This document shows positions 52,183-62,392 of a stretch of 64,000 nucleotides of DNA, piece by piece. How positions within the stretch are numbered: the first letter of the stretch is position 1; the number at the start of each line of letters is the position of its first letter. A model generated the notes under the pieces. It saw nothing but the letters and a program-made list of their open reading frames with translations. It was not told where the DNA came from and searched no databases. The stretch is from Pseudanabaena sp. PCC 7367 (GTDB lineage: Bacteria; Cyanobacteriota; Cyanobacteriia; Pseudanabaenales; Pseudanabaenaceae): contig NC_019701.1 in NCBI RefSeq assembly GCF_000317065.1, forward strand, positions 1,827,001 through 1,891,000, written 5' to 3'. The translations under genes were made by a program, and so were the position numbers.

Positions 52183-52705
52183 AAACTTTATTTCTAAAAA
52201 TAAGATTGCCTGTTCTGCCGATCTGCAATGGCTGAGGGTATAAGAATATTTGGCTATTAAGGCTATTAAGTTGTGGCATAGAAGTAAGGTTTTCTGCCGA
52301 CTCTTAGTCAGGTTCAATCCTGTGGCTAAATATCCTTAGTATCCATAATATCTGTGGGGAATTTGGTGACTAGAGCAAGGCTAGAGCTAGACCTGTTTGC
52401 TAAAAATCAATCATAACAATGTGCTACCAGGTGCGATCGATTTGCCTAGTGATGTTTCAATCGAGATGTTGGGCAAGGAGTAACCCGAATGCTAAGAGCC
52501 ACAAGATACCAATACACAAGAAGTCCCTTGAAGATGCACTAGGAGTGCCAATTGGTTCTGGGTTTTGGTTGGGCATTAAGAACAAGCCACCGATCTAGAC
52601 TATTGCGATGAATCCTGATAGATATATGCTTAAGCTCAGTTGGTGTTGATGTATGTCGATCGCTAGCGAGATTTGCCCCTGCCTTGCGATGCTTAATTCT
52701 TGGTT
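52183..52705. other. Gap between the SPOR-like gene and potB
   Basis: 523 bases. It contains a 39-codon minus-strand ORF (52457-52576) of uncertain status. No terminator or RNA gene recognised. Confidence 0.35.
52457..52576 (-). CDS. 39-residue single-TM ORF, doubtful
   Basis: ATG 52576 opens MPNQNPEPIGTPSASSRDFL, a polar Pro/Ser-rich start. One hydrophobic helix follows (CIGILWLLAFGLLLAQH), then a stop. The layout is that of a small membrane protein, but no good ribosome-binding site precedes it and I cannot name it. It may be a chance ORF. Confidence 0.25.
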   Translation of the reverse strand: MPNQNPEPIGTPSASSRDFLCIGILWLLAFGLLLAQHLD

Positions 52706-53635
52706 ATGACCTCAACCACCAGACCGGATTCACCCCAATTGCCCGACCCTATCTCTAATCCGAATCGTCCCCCATCACGCCTTTCAAAACTAATCGCACC
52801 ATTGGCTTTTCTAGCTCCTGGGGGAAGCTGGTTGATCTTATTTTTGATCCTGCCTGCCCTCTTACTGCTGATCAAAAGTTTTGTGACCCCTACGGGTAGT
52901 TTTACTCTTACTAACTACAGCCGCATCTTTGCACCAAACGAGGCTGGCGATCTCATTTATCTGGCAGTGATCTGGCGATCGCTCCTGTTCAGCGGTATTA
53001 CCACTGCGTTATGTTTATTAATTGGCTTTCCAGTGGCCTATTGGATTGCGGTGATTGCTCCCAAGCGCTGGCAAAATGCCCTACTACTGGCGTTTGTGCT
53101 GCCATTGTGGACATCTTCATTGCTCAGAGCCTATGCCTGGATTTCGATCCTGCGCCGATCGGGATTGCTGAATAGCATCCTGGTGGCGATCGGTTTACCG
53201 CGCCTGAATTTGCTCGATACCCCCGCCGGGGCAATAATTGGCATGGTCTATAGTTTCTTGCCCTATATGGTGTTGGTGTTGTTTTCTTCGCTCGAAAAAC
53301 TAGATCTGCGTTTACTCGAAGCGGCTGCTGACCTGGGTGCAAATGCCCGTCAAACTTTTGTGCGGATCACGATTCCTCAGGTAGTGCCGGGGATTGTGGC
53401 TGGTTGTGCCTTGGTGGCGATCACCAGCTTTGCCGATTATATTAACCCAGCGATTCTGGGTGGAATCAACGGCAGTATGATCTCTTATTTCATTGAACGC
53501 CAGTTCTTGGGCCCAGTTGGTTTTAGTGGTTGGGGCTTTGGCTCGGCGCTGAGCATGATATTAATTCTGGGGGTGAGCATTATTATTGCGCTGTTGATCA
53601 AGTTTGGCGATCGCAGTGCGGTGAAAGATGTCTAA
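52706..53635 (+). CDS. PotB-like spermidine/putrescine ABC transporter permease
   Basis: The inner-membrane permease half of a polyamine-type ABC importer (PotB/PotH family). A polar Pro-rich N-terminus (~35 residues) is followed by six TM helices. The EAA loop that contacts the ATPase is EAAADLGANARQTFVRITIPQVVPGI. SFADYINPAILGG is the family end-block. I start at ATG 52706 rather than TTG 52700. A PotC-like gene follows 68 bases later. Neither the ATPase (PotA) nor the binding protein (PotD) is adjacent, so they may lie elsewhere. Substrate assignment is by family only. Confidence 0.88.
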   Translation: MTSTTRPDSPQLPDPISNPNRPPSRLSKLIAPLAFLAPGGSWLILFLILPALLLLIKSFVTPTGSFTLTNYSRIFAPNEAGDLIYLAVIWRSLLFSGITTALCLLIGFPVAYWIAVIAPKRWQNALLLAFVLPLWTSSLLRAYAWISILRRSGLLNSILVAIGLPRLNLLDTPAGAIIGMVYSFLPYMVLVLFSSLEKLDLRLLEAAADLGANARQTFVRITIPQVVPGIVAGCALVAITSFADYINPAILGGINGSMISYFIERQFLGPVGFSGWGFGSALSMILILGVSIIIALLIKFGDRSAVKDV

Positions 53636-53703
53636 ATCATTGAAACCTGTTTAGATGAACTAGTCACGATTACTTTGCAATCATGAATCATGGTTAGAAA
53701 ACT

Positions 53704-54591
53704 ATGCCCCAAGAGTCCCAGCAGCCCCAGGATTACTCAGCTCAATCAACTAGCCTAGCTAGCTCAGAGCCAAATTTGTCCCTAAAAATGCGATCGAAAC
53801 TTAAAGGTAAGTTGGGTAAATGGCAGACCTGGTATGTGATGGTCGCGTTTGTATATATGTACTTGCCGATCGCCATTCTGGCGGTGCTGAGCTTTAGCCC
53901 CTCGACCTATCAAATCAAGCTAGACGGCTTTACGCTGCAATGGTATGTGGATTTCTTACAGGATACGCGGTTGATGTCGGCCTTGGTTAATAGCCTCACG
54001 GTTTCTGCTGTGGCGGTGGCGATCGCGGCGGTGTTGGGAACACTGATGGCGGTGGGGCTGTCGCGCTATTATTTCCCCGGCAAAAGCTTATATCTGGGGG
54101 CTAGCTATTTGCCGCTGATTATGCCGGATATTGCGATCGCGGTGGCTACCTGGTCATTTTTTATTGGCATTGCCGTACCCCTCAGTCTGGGAACGGTAAT
54201 TTGTGCCCACATCGTCTTTTCTCTGGCCTATATTGCGGTGGTGGTTTCCAGTCGTTTGGCCGGGCTTGACCCGAGACTAGAAGAAGCGGCGATCGATTTG
54301 GGGGCAACTCCAGCCCAGGCTTTTATGCGCGTATTACTACCCCAGCTTTTGCCAGGAATTATCTCCGGTTGTTTGTTGGCGTTTGTGCTGAGCCTAGATG
54401 ATTACTTGATTGCCCGCTTTACGATCGGCACGGGGGATACGACCTTACCGATCGCTATTTTTGAAACGATCCGCCGACCGGCCGAAGCATCCAAGTTAAG
54501 GGCTCTAAGCGTAGTGCTTTTGCTTGGTTCTGGGGCGATTGCTTTGGTGGCAGAACTGATTCGCAATTGGGGCAGTGCCGATCGTGCTTAA
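53704..54591 (+). CDS. PotC-like spermidine/putrescine ABC transporter permease
   Basis: Partner permease of the preceding PotB-like protein. A ~40-residue polar start precedes six TM helices. Family motifs: YLPIAILAVLSFSPSTYQIKLDGFTLQWY, the EAA loop EEAAIDLGATPAQAFMRVLLPQLLPGI, and LSLDDYLIARFTIG near the end. Length 295, slightly longer than usual owing to the N-terminal extension. Together the two form the membrane pore of one importer. The 532-base gap after it contains no potD or potA. Confidence 0.88.
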   Translation: MPQESQQPQDYSAQSTSLASSEPNLSLKMRSKLKGKLGKWQTWYVMVAFVYMYLPIAILAVLSFSPSTYQIKLDGFTLQWYVDFLQDTRLMSALVNSLTVSAVAVAIAAVLGTLMAVGLSRYYFPGKSLYLGASYLPLIMPDIAIAVATWSFFIGIAVPLSLGTVICAHIVFSLAYIAVVVSSRLAGLDPRLEEAAIDLGATPAQAFMRVLLPQLLPGIISGCLLAFVLSLDDYLIARFTIGTGDTTLPIAIFETIRRPAEASKLRALSVVLLLGSGAIALVAELIRNWGSADRA

Positions 54592-55123
54592 GTCTAAATA
54601 GCTGGCGCAGCGAATGAGGTAATTAGAGGTAATTATAAATTTGATTGCTTATTTTGCTACCAAAGATTAGATCGTTAAATATTAAACTGTCGCTAAGTTT
54701 GGTAGTTTAGCGATCGCCACTGGTTATAGTATTGCTAGGGCTTTTAATAGGGCGAATTTTGTCTAGCCACTGACCGAAAGAAAGTAGTGCGATTAATTCA
54801 ATTCCAGGCTTAGGGTTATTGTTGTTAATCTGATAACTTTGCATCTGTTCCCGTGGGGAAACGAGATCCAAGAGGCAATCTAGACTAGAGCTTACCTAGA
54901 GACAAACAAGACGAGATAAACAAGGCAAATTGAACATGTTGCGGATGCATCACGATCGATTTTTCCGATATATTATTACCTCGTCATTACTATGCCCATA
55001 AATTTGCTCATGGCCAGAACCAAATTAGTAGTGAGTAAATCATTTGTCTGTAACTTCTTGATTGGAAATAGAGCATAATCTGCTCAGCGATCGGGGTGAG
55101 CAAAATTTAGTTAGCCAAATTTG
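54592..55123. other. 532-base intergenic region after potC
   Basis: No ORF of note. A CGCTAA/TTAGCG inverted repeat (54692-54713) lacks a T-run. No RNA gene recognised. Confidence 0.35.
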
Positions 55124-55684
55124 ATGAAAAAGCGAACTAAACAATCTGGATTAGTAGCACTTTGTGCCACCGTATTAGGCTTGGGCGCATTGTTTGTGGG
55201 TGATTTGCCCACCGCTTCCGAGCAAACCCCCCAGGCGATTCTGGTCTTGGGTGGGGCACCGTCCCGTGAGCAATTTGCTGCTCAATTTGCCCTCGATCAT
55301 CCCCAACTGCCGATCTGGGTTTCTTCCGGTAGCCCGGTGGATTATGCCGAGTATGTATTTCAAGAAGCTGGCATTCCCCTCGATCGAGTCACGCTGGATT
55401 ATCGTGCCGTTGATACGGTAACTAATTTCACCACCCTGGTAGATGATTTTGCCGCTAATGATATTACCGATGTGTATGTGATTACCTCGGACTATCACAT
55501 GCCCAGAGCCAAGGTGATCGGCAAGATTGTGTTGGGGAGCCAAGGGATTCGGATGCATCCGGTGGAAATCCCCTCTAAATATAATCAGGAACTAGCGGTT
55601 AAGTCCTGGCGTGATGGGGCCCGATCGGTATTTTGGACAGTGACTGGGACAACCCTGAGCCTGCCGCGATCGGATGAGCCATAA
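55124..55684 (+). CDS. DUF218 (YdcF/ElyC-like) protein
   Basis: A 186-residue protein with one N-terminal hydrophobic segment (residues ~7-28) and a DUF218 domain: QAILVLGGAPSREQFA, PIWVSSGSP, the central Asp/Asn-rich region AVDTVTNF, and VITSDYHMPRAKVIG with the family's conserved Ser-Asp-Tyr-His. E. coli ElyC and SanA are relatives linked to envelope integrity; the biochemical activity is unsettled. It is shorter than the typical membrane-bound ElyC (one instead of two N-terminal helices). ATG 55124 is preferred to TTG 55121. It converges on the FIST gene. Confidence 0.8.
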   Translation: MKKRTKQSGLVALCATVLGLGALFVGDLPTASEQTPQAILVLGGAPSREQFAAQFALDHPQLPIWVSSGSPVDYAEYVFQEAGIPLDRVTLDYRAVDTVTNFTTLVDDFAANDITDVYVITSDYHMPRAKVIGKIVLGSQGIRMHPVEIPSKYNQELAVKSWRDGARSVFWTVTGTTLSLPRSDEP

Positions 55685-55735
55685 AATATTAACAATAAAA
55701 ATTAATAAATCTAATACATCAATTCAATTAACTTC

Positions 55736-56941
55736 CTAGACTGGGCGGAAAATGCCAAACACCGAGGTATAGCCGTGCAGGAAAGTTGTGCCACCCACTG
55801 GCCCAATTTCGCCACCACAGAAGAAACCACCCACCGGAATCTCGCCGATGTGCTTGGCAAATACGATCGAGTCGAAATTCGGCTTGCCGTATAATCGTTC
55901 CCCTCTGCCCATGCAAGAAAACACCAACGCAGCCGTGGGAGCACTAGCGGTTTGGTCATTATCCACCTGGGTTTTATAGCGGCTGAGATTCTCTTCCAGG
56001 TCGGCCGCCGAAGCATCCGCATCGCGCAGGTGGAGTTGAATCCGCTGGCCAGGACGTACCCGATCGCCCACCGCAATCGCGCCAGTTTTGGGATCAACGC
56101 CAATAATATTACGAATTAAAAAATCACCCTGCTCGGTACTTTGCTTAAACTCGTTCATCACCACCCCCACAAACAGCGAGTGTTTAGCCAGCTCTCGATC
56201 GCGTTCATTTAGCTCACTGACAATGTCTTGCAGGGCTTCCAGGGGTGGGCGATCGTCCAGCGACAAAATAATATTGCGATCGCACTCCGACACTTGCAAC
56301 GCTTCGCCGATCGGCCGACAACCCTGAGCCACCACCGCATCGATCGTGATGCCACCCCACAGTGCCATTCCCACCAGACCCTTGCGATAGAGTTGATAGG
56401 TCTGGCGATCGTGGCTGCAAAATAATGAATTAGTACCCAGGCCACCGCCACTGGCCAAACCACCCACCTTCACCGCACTGGGATAGGCAAAATCCAACCC
56501 CTGTAATAGGTCATTGACTGGAAACGAAAAGGGATCGCCCAGGATCACAAAATTGGGCTGCTGATTGACTTCAATGCCAATTAGCTCATGCCAGCGATCG
56601 GGAGGGCTATCTAAATCAGGCAGATCGTCTTCATCCAGATAAAAGGTTTTAGCACCTGCCAAAGGCAAATTTGCCACCGTCAATGAGATCGCTGGCAGAT
56701 CTTCGAGTTCCTGGCCATTGCCAATGATGCCACCACCGGAACAGCCAATTAAATATTGAATTTTTAGTTTTTCTTCCAGCAGTGGTAACAGCCGTGGATA
56801 CTCACTGGCGAAGGTGTTGGAGGCAAACAAAAAGCCAATATCTGGCGATCGCCCCTGCAGGCCACGCAGAACCTGCTGTGTTACATCTTCTAACGCAGCC
56901 TCCAAGGATACTTTAGTAGAAAGACCGTTAACCCACTTCAT
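55736..56941 (-). CDS. FIST-domain signal transduction protein
   Basis: A soluble 401-residue protein composed of FIST_N (residues ~30-225) and FIST_C (~230-385). Recognisable blocks: DIGFLFASNTFASEYPRLLPLLEEKL, LIGCSGGGIIGNG, NFVILGDPFSFPVNDLLQGL and AVKVGGLASGG. In the C-terminal part they are GCRPIGEALQVSECD, AALVFSCMGRGERLYG and PVGGFFCGGEIGPVGG. FIST domains are proposed ligand-sensing modules, often for small compounds such as amino acids. Here there is no fused kinase or methyl-accepting domain, so it must act in trans. No partner is adjacent. Confidence 0.88.
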   Translation of the reverse strand: MKWVNGLSTKVSLEAALEDVTQQVLRGLQGRSPDIGFLFASNTFASEYPRLLPLLEEKLKIQYLIGCSGGGIIGNGQELEDLPAISLTVANLPLAGAKTFYLDEDDLPDLDSPPDRWHELIGIEVNQQPNFVILGDPFSFPVNDLLQGLDFAYPSAVKVGGLASGGGLGTNSLFCSHDRQTYQLYRKGLVGMALWGGITIDAVVAQGCRPIGEALQVSECDRNIILSLDDRPPLEALQDIVSELNERDRELAKHSLFVGVVMNEFKQSTEQGDFLIRNIIGVDPKTGAIAVGDRVRPGQRIQLHLRDADASAADLEENLSRYKTQVDNDQTASAPTAALVFSCMGRGERLYGKPNFDSIVFAKHIGEIPVGGFFCGGEIGPVGGTTFLHGYTSVFGIFRPV

Positions 56942-57315
56942 ATCCTGTTCCTAGTCATTTGCCCGCTAATTTTCTTGTTTGCTAAAATTTTAGGTGGTGA
57001 ATTCCGTCTCAGTTGGTAACACCAACCTAAATGTTAAAGGTTTACACTTTATAAACTTATATTGATTTGTGACCGTTGCCACCGTGATGATTAGTTAGAT
57101 CTTAAAGTTAGGGCTTAATTGCCCCTGATTAAGCTAATTTTGGTAACGTTTTTGCGTTTTAGCAAGCTGCCATTGAGAGACTAGCTAAAGCCGCAAGTTG
57201 CCGTTACATCTGGATGCGGTGACATAGATAAGCCACAAAGGGGCGAAGTCTAGTATCCTAAAAGGTATAGAAATAAAATGATATATACAAATCTATCTAA
57301 AGGAGCAATCATAAT
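56942..57315. other. Promoter region of apcF
   Basis: 374 bases between the divergent FIST gene and apcF. An excellent ribosome-binding site (AAAGGAG, 57298-57304) precedes ATG 57316. No other structured element recognised. Confidence 0.45.
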
Positions 57316-57813
57316 ATGCTAGACGCAGTAACTAGCCTAATTGGTGCCTATGATGCCACAGGCCGTTACCTCGATCGGGATGCTTACGATCAAATTAAAT
57401 CCTATTTTGATACTGGAGCAGAACGCTTAAAGGCCGCTTCGATGATTACTGGTAATGCGGCAGCGATCGTTCAGGAGACAGGCTTAACTCTATTTGATGC
57501 CGCGCCTACTTTAATTCGCCCCGGTGGTAATGCCTACACCACGCGTCGCTATGCCGCTTGCCTGCGCGATGTTGACTATTTTCTGCGCTATGCCACCTAT
57601 GCCCTGGTTGCTGGTGATAATTTTGTCTTGGATGAAAGGGTCTTGCAGGGGTTGCGGGAAACCTATAACTCGCTAGGTGTGCCGATCGGGTCTGTGGCGC
57701 AGAGCATTCAGATTATGAAAGCAGTGGTAGTTCAACTGGTGGGCACAGATGCGAGCTGGTTGACTGGCCCATTTGACTATATGGCCAATGAACTGAGCGA
57801 AGTCAATATTTAA
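57316..57813 (+). CDS. apcF: Allophycocyanin beta-18 core subunit
   Basis: A beta-type phycobiliprotein of the phycobilisome core terminal-emitter trimer. The 165-residue globin-like sequence carries the chromophore Cys82 (RRYAACLRD) and Asn72, the site of gamma-N-methylation in beta subunits (RPGGNAYTT). I call apcF rather than apcB because of the N-terminus (DAVTSLIGAYDATGRYLDRDA), the block LQGLRETYNSLGVPIGSVAQSIQIMK and the C-terminal PFDYMANELSEV, all ApcF-like. ApcF modulates energy transfer from the core to photosystem II. It is monocistronic here, as it usually is. Confidence 0.92.
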   Translation: MLDAVTSLIGAYDATGRYLDRDAYDQIKSYFDTGAERLKAASMITGNAAAIVQETGLTLFDAAPTLIRPGGNAYTTRRYAACLRDVDYFLRYATYALVAGDNFVLDERVLQGLRETYNSLGVPIGSVAQSIQIMKAVVVQLVGTDASWLTGPFDYMANELSEVNI

Positions 57814-58567
<754 letters not shown>

Positions 58568-60208
58568 CTATAGGATCACCAATGCCTGTGAGCTTTCCAG
58601 ATGCTTAATTAACGTGCCAGTAGGTAGCGGCCCATTAAGATGCTGCCAGGGCAAAATCTGGTTAGGCTGCCAATTTTCATGGACATAATAATCGAGTGGT
58701 GGTAAGCGATCGCCCAGTCCCATACTTAGCTCCTTGAAAGCCCGCTTATAGCTGCCATTGCTGGGCACTTCACCATTGCTATAACCATAGGCAAGTTCCA
58801 ACACCCTGGTAACGCGGCGATCGCCCCTGGAAATTAGGGCTTGGGTCAATGAATCTTTGTAGCTCTCTGGCCGAAAATCGATCCCCTTGGCGGCAAGTCG
58901 TTTCTGCAAAAACTTAAGCTTTTTATCGCTAGATTTACTCACCCCCAGCCATTGCCAGGGCGTATGGGATTTGGGCACAAACGTAGAACAACCAAAGGAT
59001 AGGCGCAATTTGGGTGCAACCTGGCGTAACCCATAGAGCATTTCCACTGTGGCTTCTAGATCGCTGTCGATCTCACCGGGCACGCCAACCATGCCATAGA
59101 GCTTCAGTGAACTGAGCCCCCCTTCCTGGGCATTGATCGCCGCCTGGGCGATCTGATCGTTGGTCAATTTCTTATTAATAATTTGCCGCAATCGCTCTGA
59201 GCCACTTTCCACCGCCACCGTCACCGATCGACTATCTCGCTTAGACAGGGTTTGGGCTAGTTTCAGGGTCAGGGTGTTGGTGCGCACCGATGCCAGAGAA
59301 AGGCGGAGATCGTCAAATTTGGGTTGGGCAAGATAATCCAATAACAGCTCAAATTCCGGATGTTGGGTAATCGATGCACCCAGCAATCCCAATCGATTGG
59401 TAACCGCTACGCCCCGATCGATCGCCGGAATCAGGCTGGTTTCCGCGTCGGGAGTCCGAAACGGCAGGGTTAAATAGCTGGCCAGACAAAAACGGCACAT
59501 TTCAGGGCAACTGCGCACCACCTCCACCATATAAATGCTTTCCCAGGCGGCTTTCTCGGTCACTACGGTCGAAGAGGTGAGCGTATTCCCGCGATAGGTT
59601 TGTTTATTAATCTGTGCCGGAATATCAGGGCTTATAGGCGTAATCGCTTCGATCGCACCATCATCCGAGCCATAACTAACCGCATACATACTGGGCACAT
59701 AGACCCCAGGAACCTGGGCAAGGTGCTTGAGTTGGCTAGCTCGATCGCCATCTCTCACCTCGGCATAGGCAGCCAGCATATTACCAATCAGGTCTTCACC
59801 ATCACCAATCAAAATCAAATCAAACCAGGCGGCAAAGGGTTCTGGGTTGGCGCTCAGCACCGTACCGCCACCAAATACTAGGGGGTGATCATTGGTGCGA
59901 TCGCTCTGCTGGATCGGAATACCAAGGCTATTCAGGGCATTAAGAATATTTACATAGTCCAATTCCCAGGAAAATGAAATCCCTAATAGCTCAACTTCTC
60001 TGGGCAATGGCTCATGTACATCAGTAAACCAACGGCTGACGGCTAGCTCTGGGCGGGTGGTCAAATTAGCCCACACGGCTTGATAGCCCAGGCTGGTAAT
60101 GCCGATTGTGTAGGTATTGGGAAAGGCAAACACCACGCCGATCGCATCATGATCGGGGATCATCGGCGTAAATAATAATTTTTCGGAATTAAAGGGGGCT
60201 GAAATCAC
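58568..60208 (-). CDS. Radical SAM protein (TIGR03960-like)
   Basis: A 546-residue iron-sulfur protein. The N-terminal ~200 residues have a B12-binding-like Rossmann region (FAFPNTYTIGITSLGYQAVW, PLVFGGGTVLSANPEPFAAWFDLILIGDGED). The radical SAM core begins near residue 215 with the cluster motif CPEMCRFC (CxxxCxxC) after VEVVRS, followed by VTVAVESGSERLRQIINK and LYGMVGVPGE. Relatives are annotated as radical SAM proteins of unknown substrate; the C-terminal domain (GWS-like spacing, SRGDRRVTRVLELAY) fits the TIGR03960 group often linked to a DUF2344 protein. No DUF2344 gene is seen beside it. The start is GTG 60208. Confidence 0.85.
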   Translation of the reverse strand: MISAPFNSEKLLFTPMIPDHDAIGVVFAFPNTYTIGITSLGYQAVWANLTTRPELAVSRWFTDVHEPLPREVELLGISFSWELDYVNILNALNSLGIPIQQSDRTNDHPLVFGGGTVLSANPEPFAAWFDLILIGDGEDLIGNMLAAYAEVRDGDRASQLKHLAQVPGVYVPSMYAVSYGSDDGAIEAITPISPDIPAQINKQTYRGNTLTSSTVVTEKAAWESIYMVEVVRSCPEMCRFCLASYLTLPFRTPDAETSLIPAIDRGVAVTNRLGLLGASITQHPEFELLLDYLAQPKFDDLRLSLASVRTNTLTLKLAQTLSKRDSRSVTVAVESGSERLRQIINKKLTNDQIAQAAINAQEGGLSSLKLYGMVGVPGEIDSDLEATVEMLYGLRQVAPKLRLSFGCSTFVPKSHTPWQWLGVSKSSDKKLKFLQKRLAAKGIDFRPESYKDSLTQALISRGDRRVTRVLELAYGYSNGEVPSNGSYKRAFKELSMGLGDRLPPLDYYVHENWQPNQILPWQHLNGPLPTGTLIKHLESSQALVIL

Positions 60209-60366
60209 AAAAGTTTGGCTAATTGGGGCGATTGGTAGATTGCAGAGGCAATTACTAATCTAGCCTTTCTTTTTCCTCTTTGCAGCAGGGCGGCAATAAT
60301 TGATCGATGGCGATCGGAAGGTATTCAGAAGGGATATTGATATATCTGCAATAAGAGCTTTAAGGC

Positions 60367-60888
60367 TTAAATCTGGAAAATTGCCCGAATTATCCAAACT
60401 ACCAATAAAACAGGCACCACCACAATCATTGCTAAGGCCAAGATCAACCCCACCACAAATAGCGGATTAGTTTTTTGATTGGGGCGATCGACTTCTAAAT
60501 GTTTTTCCAGTAAGGCAATATTTCTGGTGTTGGCTTTCCAGGTGGCATCAAAAATATCGCCCAAACCCGGCACTAAGCCGATTACAGTGTCAGTTAAAAC
60601 ATTGCCAACCATTTTCCAGATCACATGCTTGGGCAGATCCAGCTTTGCCGCTTCCATCACAATGTATGCCCCCGCCGCACTTCCCAAAAAATCACCACTG
60701 CCACCGAGGATGCCCAGTAACCCCAAAATTGGATCTAAGCCGATCCTGAATTTTGTACCAGGGATGGCGATCGCGCTGTCGAGTAAGAAAGCAATACGGC
60801 GCAGCTTTTTTACCTTTTTGTGCGTATTGTGGGTGCTGTGCCTAGTAGTTTTATTTTTCTGACTAGATGTGGGACTTGCTTCAGGCAT
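60367..60888 (-). CDS. DUF4112 membrane protein
   Basis: A 173-residue protein: a basic Ser/Thr/His/Lys-rich N-terminus (~30 residues) and then the DUF4112 domain (RRIAFLLDSAIAIPGTKFRIGLDPILGLL; GDFLGSAAGAYIVMEAAKL; VGNVLTDTVIGLVPGLGDIFDATWKANTRN). A final TM helix lies at ~145-168. The function is unknown. It probably inserts hydrophobic Gly-rich segments into the membrane. It is 158 bases upstream of the radical SAM gene on the same strand, with no evidence of coupling. Confidence 0.82.
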   Translation of the reverse strand: MPEASPTSSQKNKTTRHSTHNTHKKVKKLRRIAFLLDSAIAIPGTKFRIGLDPILGLLGILGGSGDFLGSAAGAYIVMEAAKLDLPKHVIWKMVGNVLTDTVIGLVPGLGDIFDATWKANTRNIALLEKHLEVDRPNQKTNPLFVVGLILALAMIVVVPVLLVVWIIRAIFQI

Positions 60889-60986
60889 TTGCGGCTACCT
60901 ATGGTGTGGGCATGGTTAGCCTAGATTATGTTTGTGAAAATAGGATGATTGCTTAAATTTGCGATCGCCGATTAAGGTAAAACCAT

Positions 60987-61229
60987 CTACCCATCACCGA
61001 TCAACATTTTTCTGGCCTGTTCGATTCTGGTTTGGAAAGCATTTAAATCAAATTGGACGCAAGTATGATCATCGCTGATTACATTACGAGGCAATTCAAT
61101 TTTTAATTTATCGGGCCCTTCCTCCTGCGAGATCAATGCCACATACTCCCCCTCAATATAAACCTCTACTACCCTTTGCTCAAAGATTGGATAATCACAG
61201 ATCACGTAATCGTATGCTTGCTTAGCCAT
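60987..61229 (-). CDS. Small conserved acidic protein, unknown function
   Basis: An 80-residue soluble protein: MAKQAYDYVICDYPIFEQRV, then VEVYIEGEYVALISQEEGPDKLKIELPRN and a helical tail (LNAFQTRIEQARKMLIGDG). Beta-rich first half, helical second half. It looks like a conserved cyanobacterial hypothetical. It follows rbcR on the same strand by 156 bases, with an AGATATATATCT palindrome (61337-61348) in between. No function can be inferred. Confidence 0.6.
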   Translation of the reverse strand: MAKQAYDYVICDYPIFEQRVVEVYIEGEYVALISQEEGPDKLKIELPRNVISDDHTCVQFDLNAFQTRIEQARKMLIGDG

Positions 61230-61385
61230 GTTGTTTCTTGATAAATTTTCTGGTCAGAATTGACTTAAACCGAATAAATCTAAGCAATCTGTCGATCCGA
61301 TTAGAACCACTAACTACTTAATTGTGGCTAATTAATAGATATATATCTGATTGAGTATATTAAGCGATCGCTATTTGTGATTAAT

Positions 61386-62372
61386 CTATGACTTTTTAGT
61401 AGCCGATGAAGTTGTATCTACCTGATCAGATTCCTCTGCTATATGCAAGTGCTTATGGCGAAACTGGGGCAAAATTTCATTACAAAAAGCTTCTGTGGCT
61501 CTAGAGCGATAGCGACTGGGGTTAGAAATTTGGCAAAGAGTACGCTTAATTGCTAGTCCTTCGATCGCCATTTGTCGAATTGAGCCCGTTTGCAGCTCCT
61601 TTTCGATCGCAATCACCGATAAGAAAGCCGCGCCAAGCCCAGCCTGGACAGCGTTTTTGATCGCCTCGATCGAATTTAGCTCCATTTCCACCTTCAGTTG
61701 CCTGGGGTCAACCCCATTGGTCATTAAAACTTTATCAATCACTTTGCGAATGGTGGATTGTGAATCTAAAGTGATAAACTGCAGCTTATAGAGTTCATCG
61801 CCCGTGAGCATATCCCCTTGGGCTAGGGGGTGGGAAACTGGTAAAACCAAAGCCAGTTCATCTTCGGCATAGGGCACGACCTCTAATGAGTCTTGCAATT
61901 CGGTGGGTATTTCACCACCAATAATCGCTAAGTCTACCTGCCCATTGGCAACACTCCAGGCAGTTCGACGAGTAGAATGGACATGTAGTTGCACAGCCAC
62001 ATCTGGATACCGGTGGCGAAATGAGCCAATCATCCGAGGCATTAAATAGGTTCCAGTAGTTTGACTAGCACCAATAATTAATGTGCCCCCATGGAGATTT
62101 TGCAGATCTTCGATGGCGCGGCGCGTCTCTTGACATAAGCTAAGGATCCGATCGCCATATGAAAGTAATAGTCTGCCTGCCTCAGTTAGCTGTGCCCGCC
62201 TCCCGCCTCGATCGAAAAGAGGAATATCTAGCTGTCGCTCAAGATGTTGAACCTGCAAGCTAACCGCAGGTTGTGAGACATAAAGGCTATCCGCAGCACG
62301 CTTAAAACTGCCTTCCGCCGCGATCGCCTTTAGAATTCTCAGTTGGTCCAGGGTAAAAGGAATATCGATCAT
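61386..62372 (-). CDS. rbcR: LysR-type regulator RbcR (Ycf30)
   Basis: A CbbR-family LysR regulator; RbcR controls RuBisCO genes in cyanobacteria and red-lineage plastids. The N-terminal winged helix-turn-helix is [40 protein letters not shown]. The effector domain opens [22 protein letters not shown] and contains [22 protein letters not shown]. The first 90 residues are the highly conserved RbcR type rather than CmpR or NtcB. It ends with a polar tail ([19 protein letters not shown]). The start codons of rbcR and the divergent gene are only 20 bases apart, with a GTTAATAATTAAC palindrome between. No rbcLS genes are in the window. Confidence 0.88.
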   Translation of the reverse strand: MIDIPFTLDQLRILKAIAAEGSFKRAADSLYVSQPAVSLQVQHLERQLDIPLFDRGGRRAQLTEAGRLLLSYGDRILSLCQETRRAIEDLQNLHGGTLIIGASQTTGTYLMPRMIGSFRHRYPDVAVQLHVHSTRRTAWSVANGQVDLAIIGGEIPTELQDSLEVVPYAEDELALVLPVSHPLAQGDMLTGDELYKLQFITLDSQSTIRKVIDKVLMTNGVDPRQLKVEMELNSIEAIKNAVQAGLGAAFLSVIAIEKELQTGSIRQMAIEGLAIKRTLCQISNPSRYRSRATEAFCNEILPQFRHKHLHIAEESDQVDTTSSATKKS

Positions 62373-62374
62373 AA

Positions 62375-62387
62375 GTTAATAATTAAC
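62375..62387. promoter_or_regulatory. Palindrome between divergent rbcR and its neighbour
   Basis: GTTAAT-A-ATTAAC is a perfect 6-bp inverted repeat with a one-base centre. It fills most of the 20-bp gap between the two start codons. AT-rich dyads of this kind are typical of LysR-family sites, so autoregulation or co-regulation is possible. Confidence 0.4.
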
Positions 62388-62392
62388 AAAAT

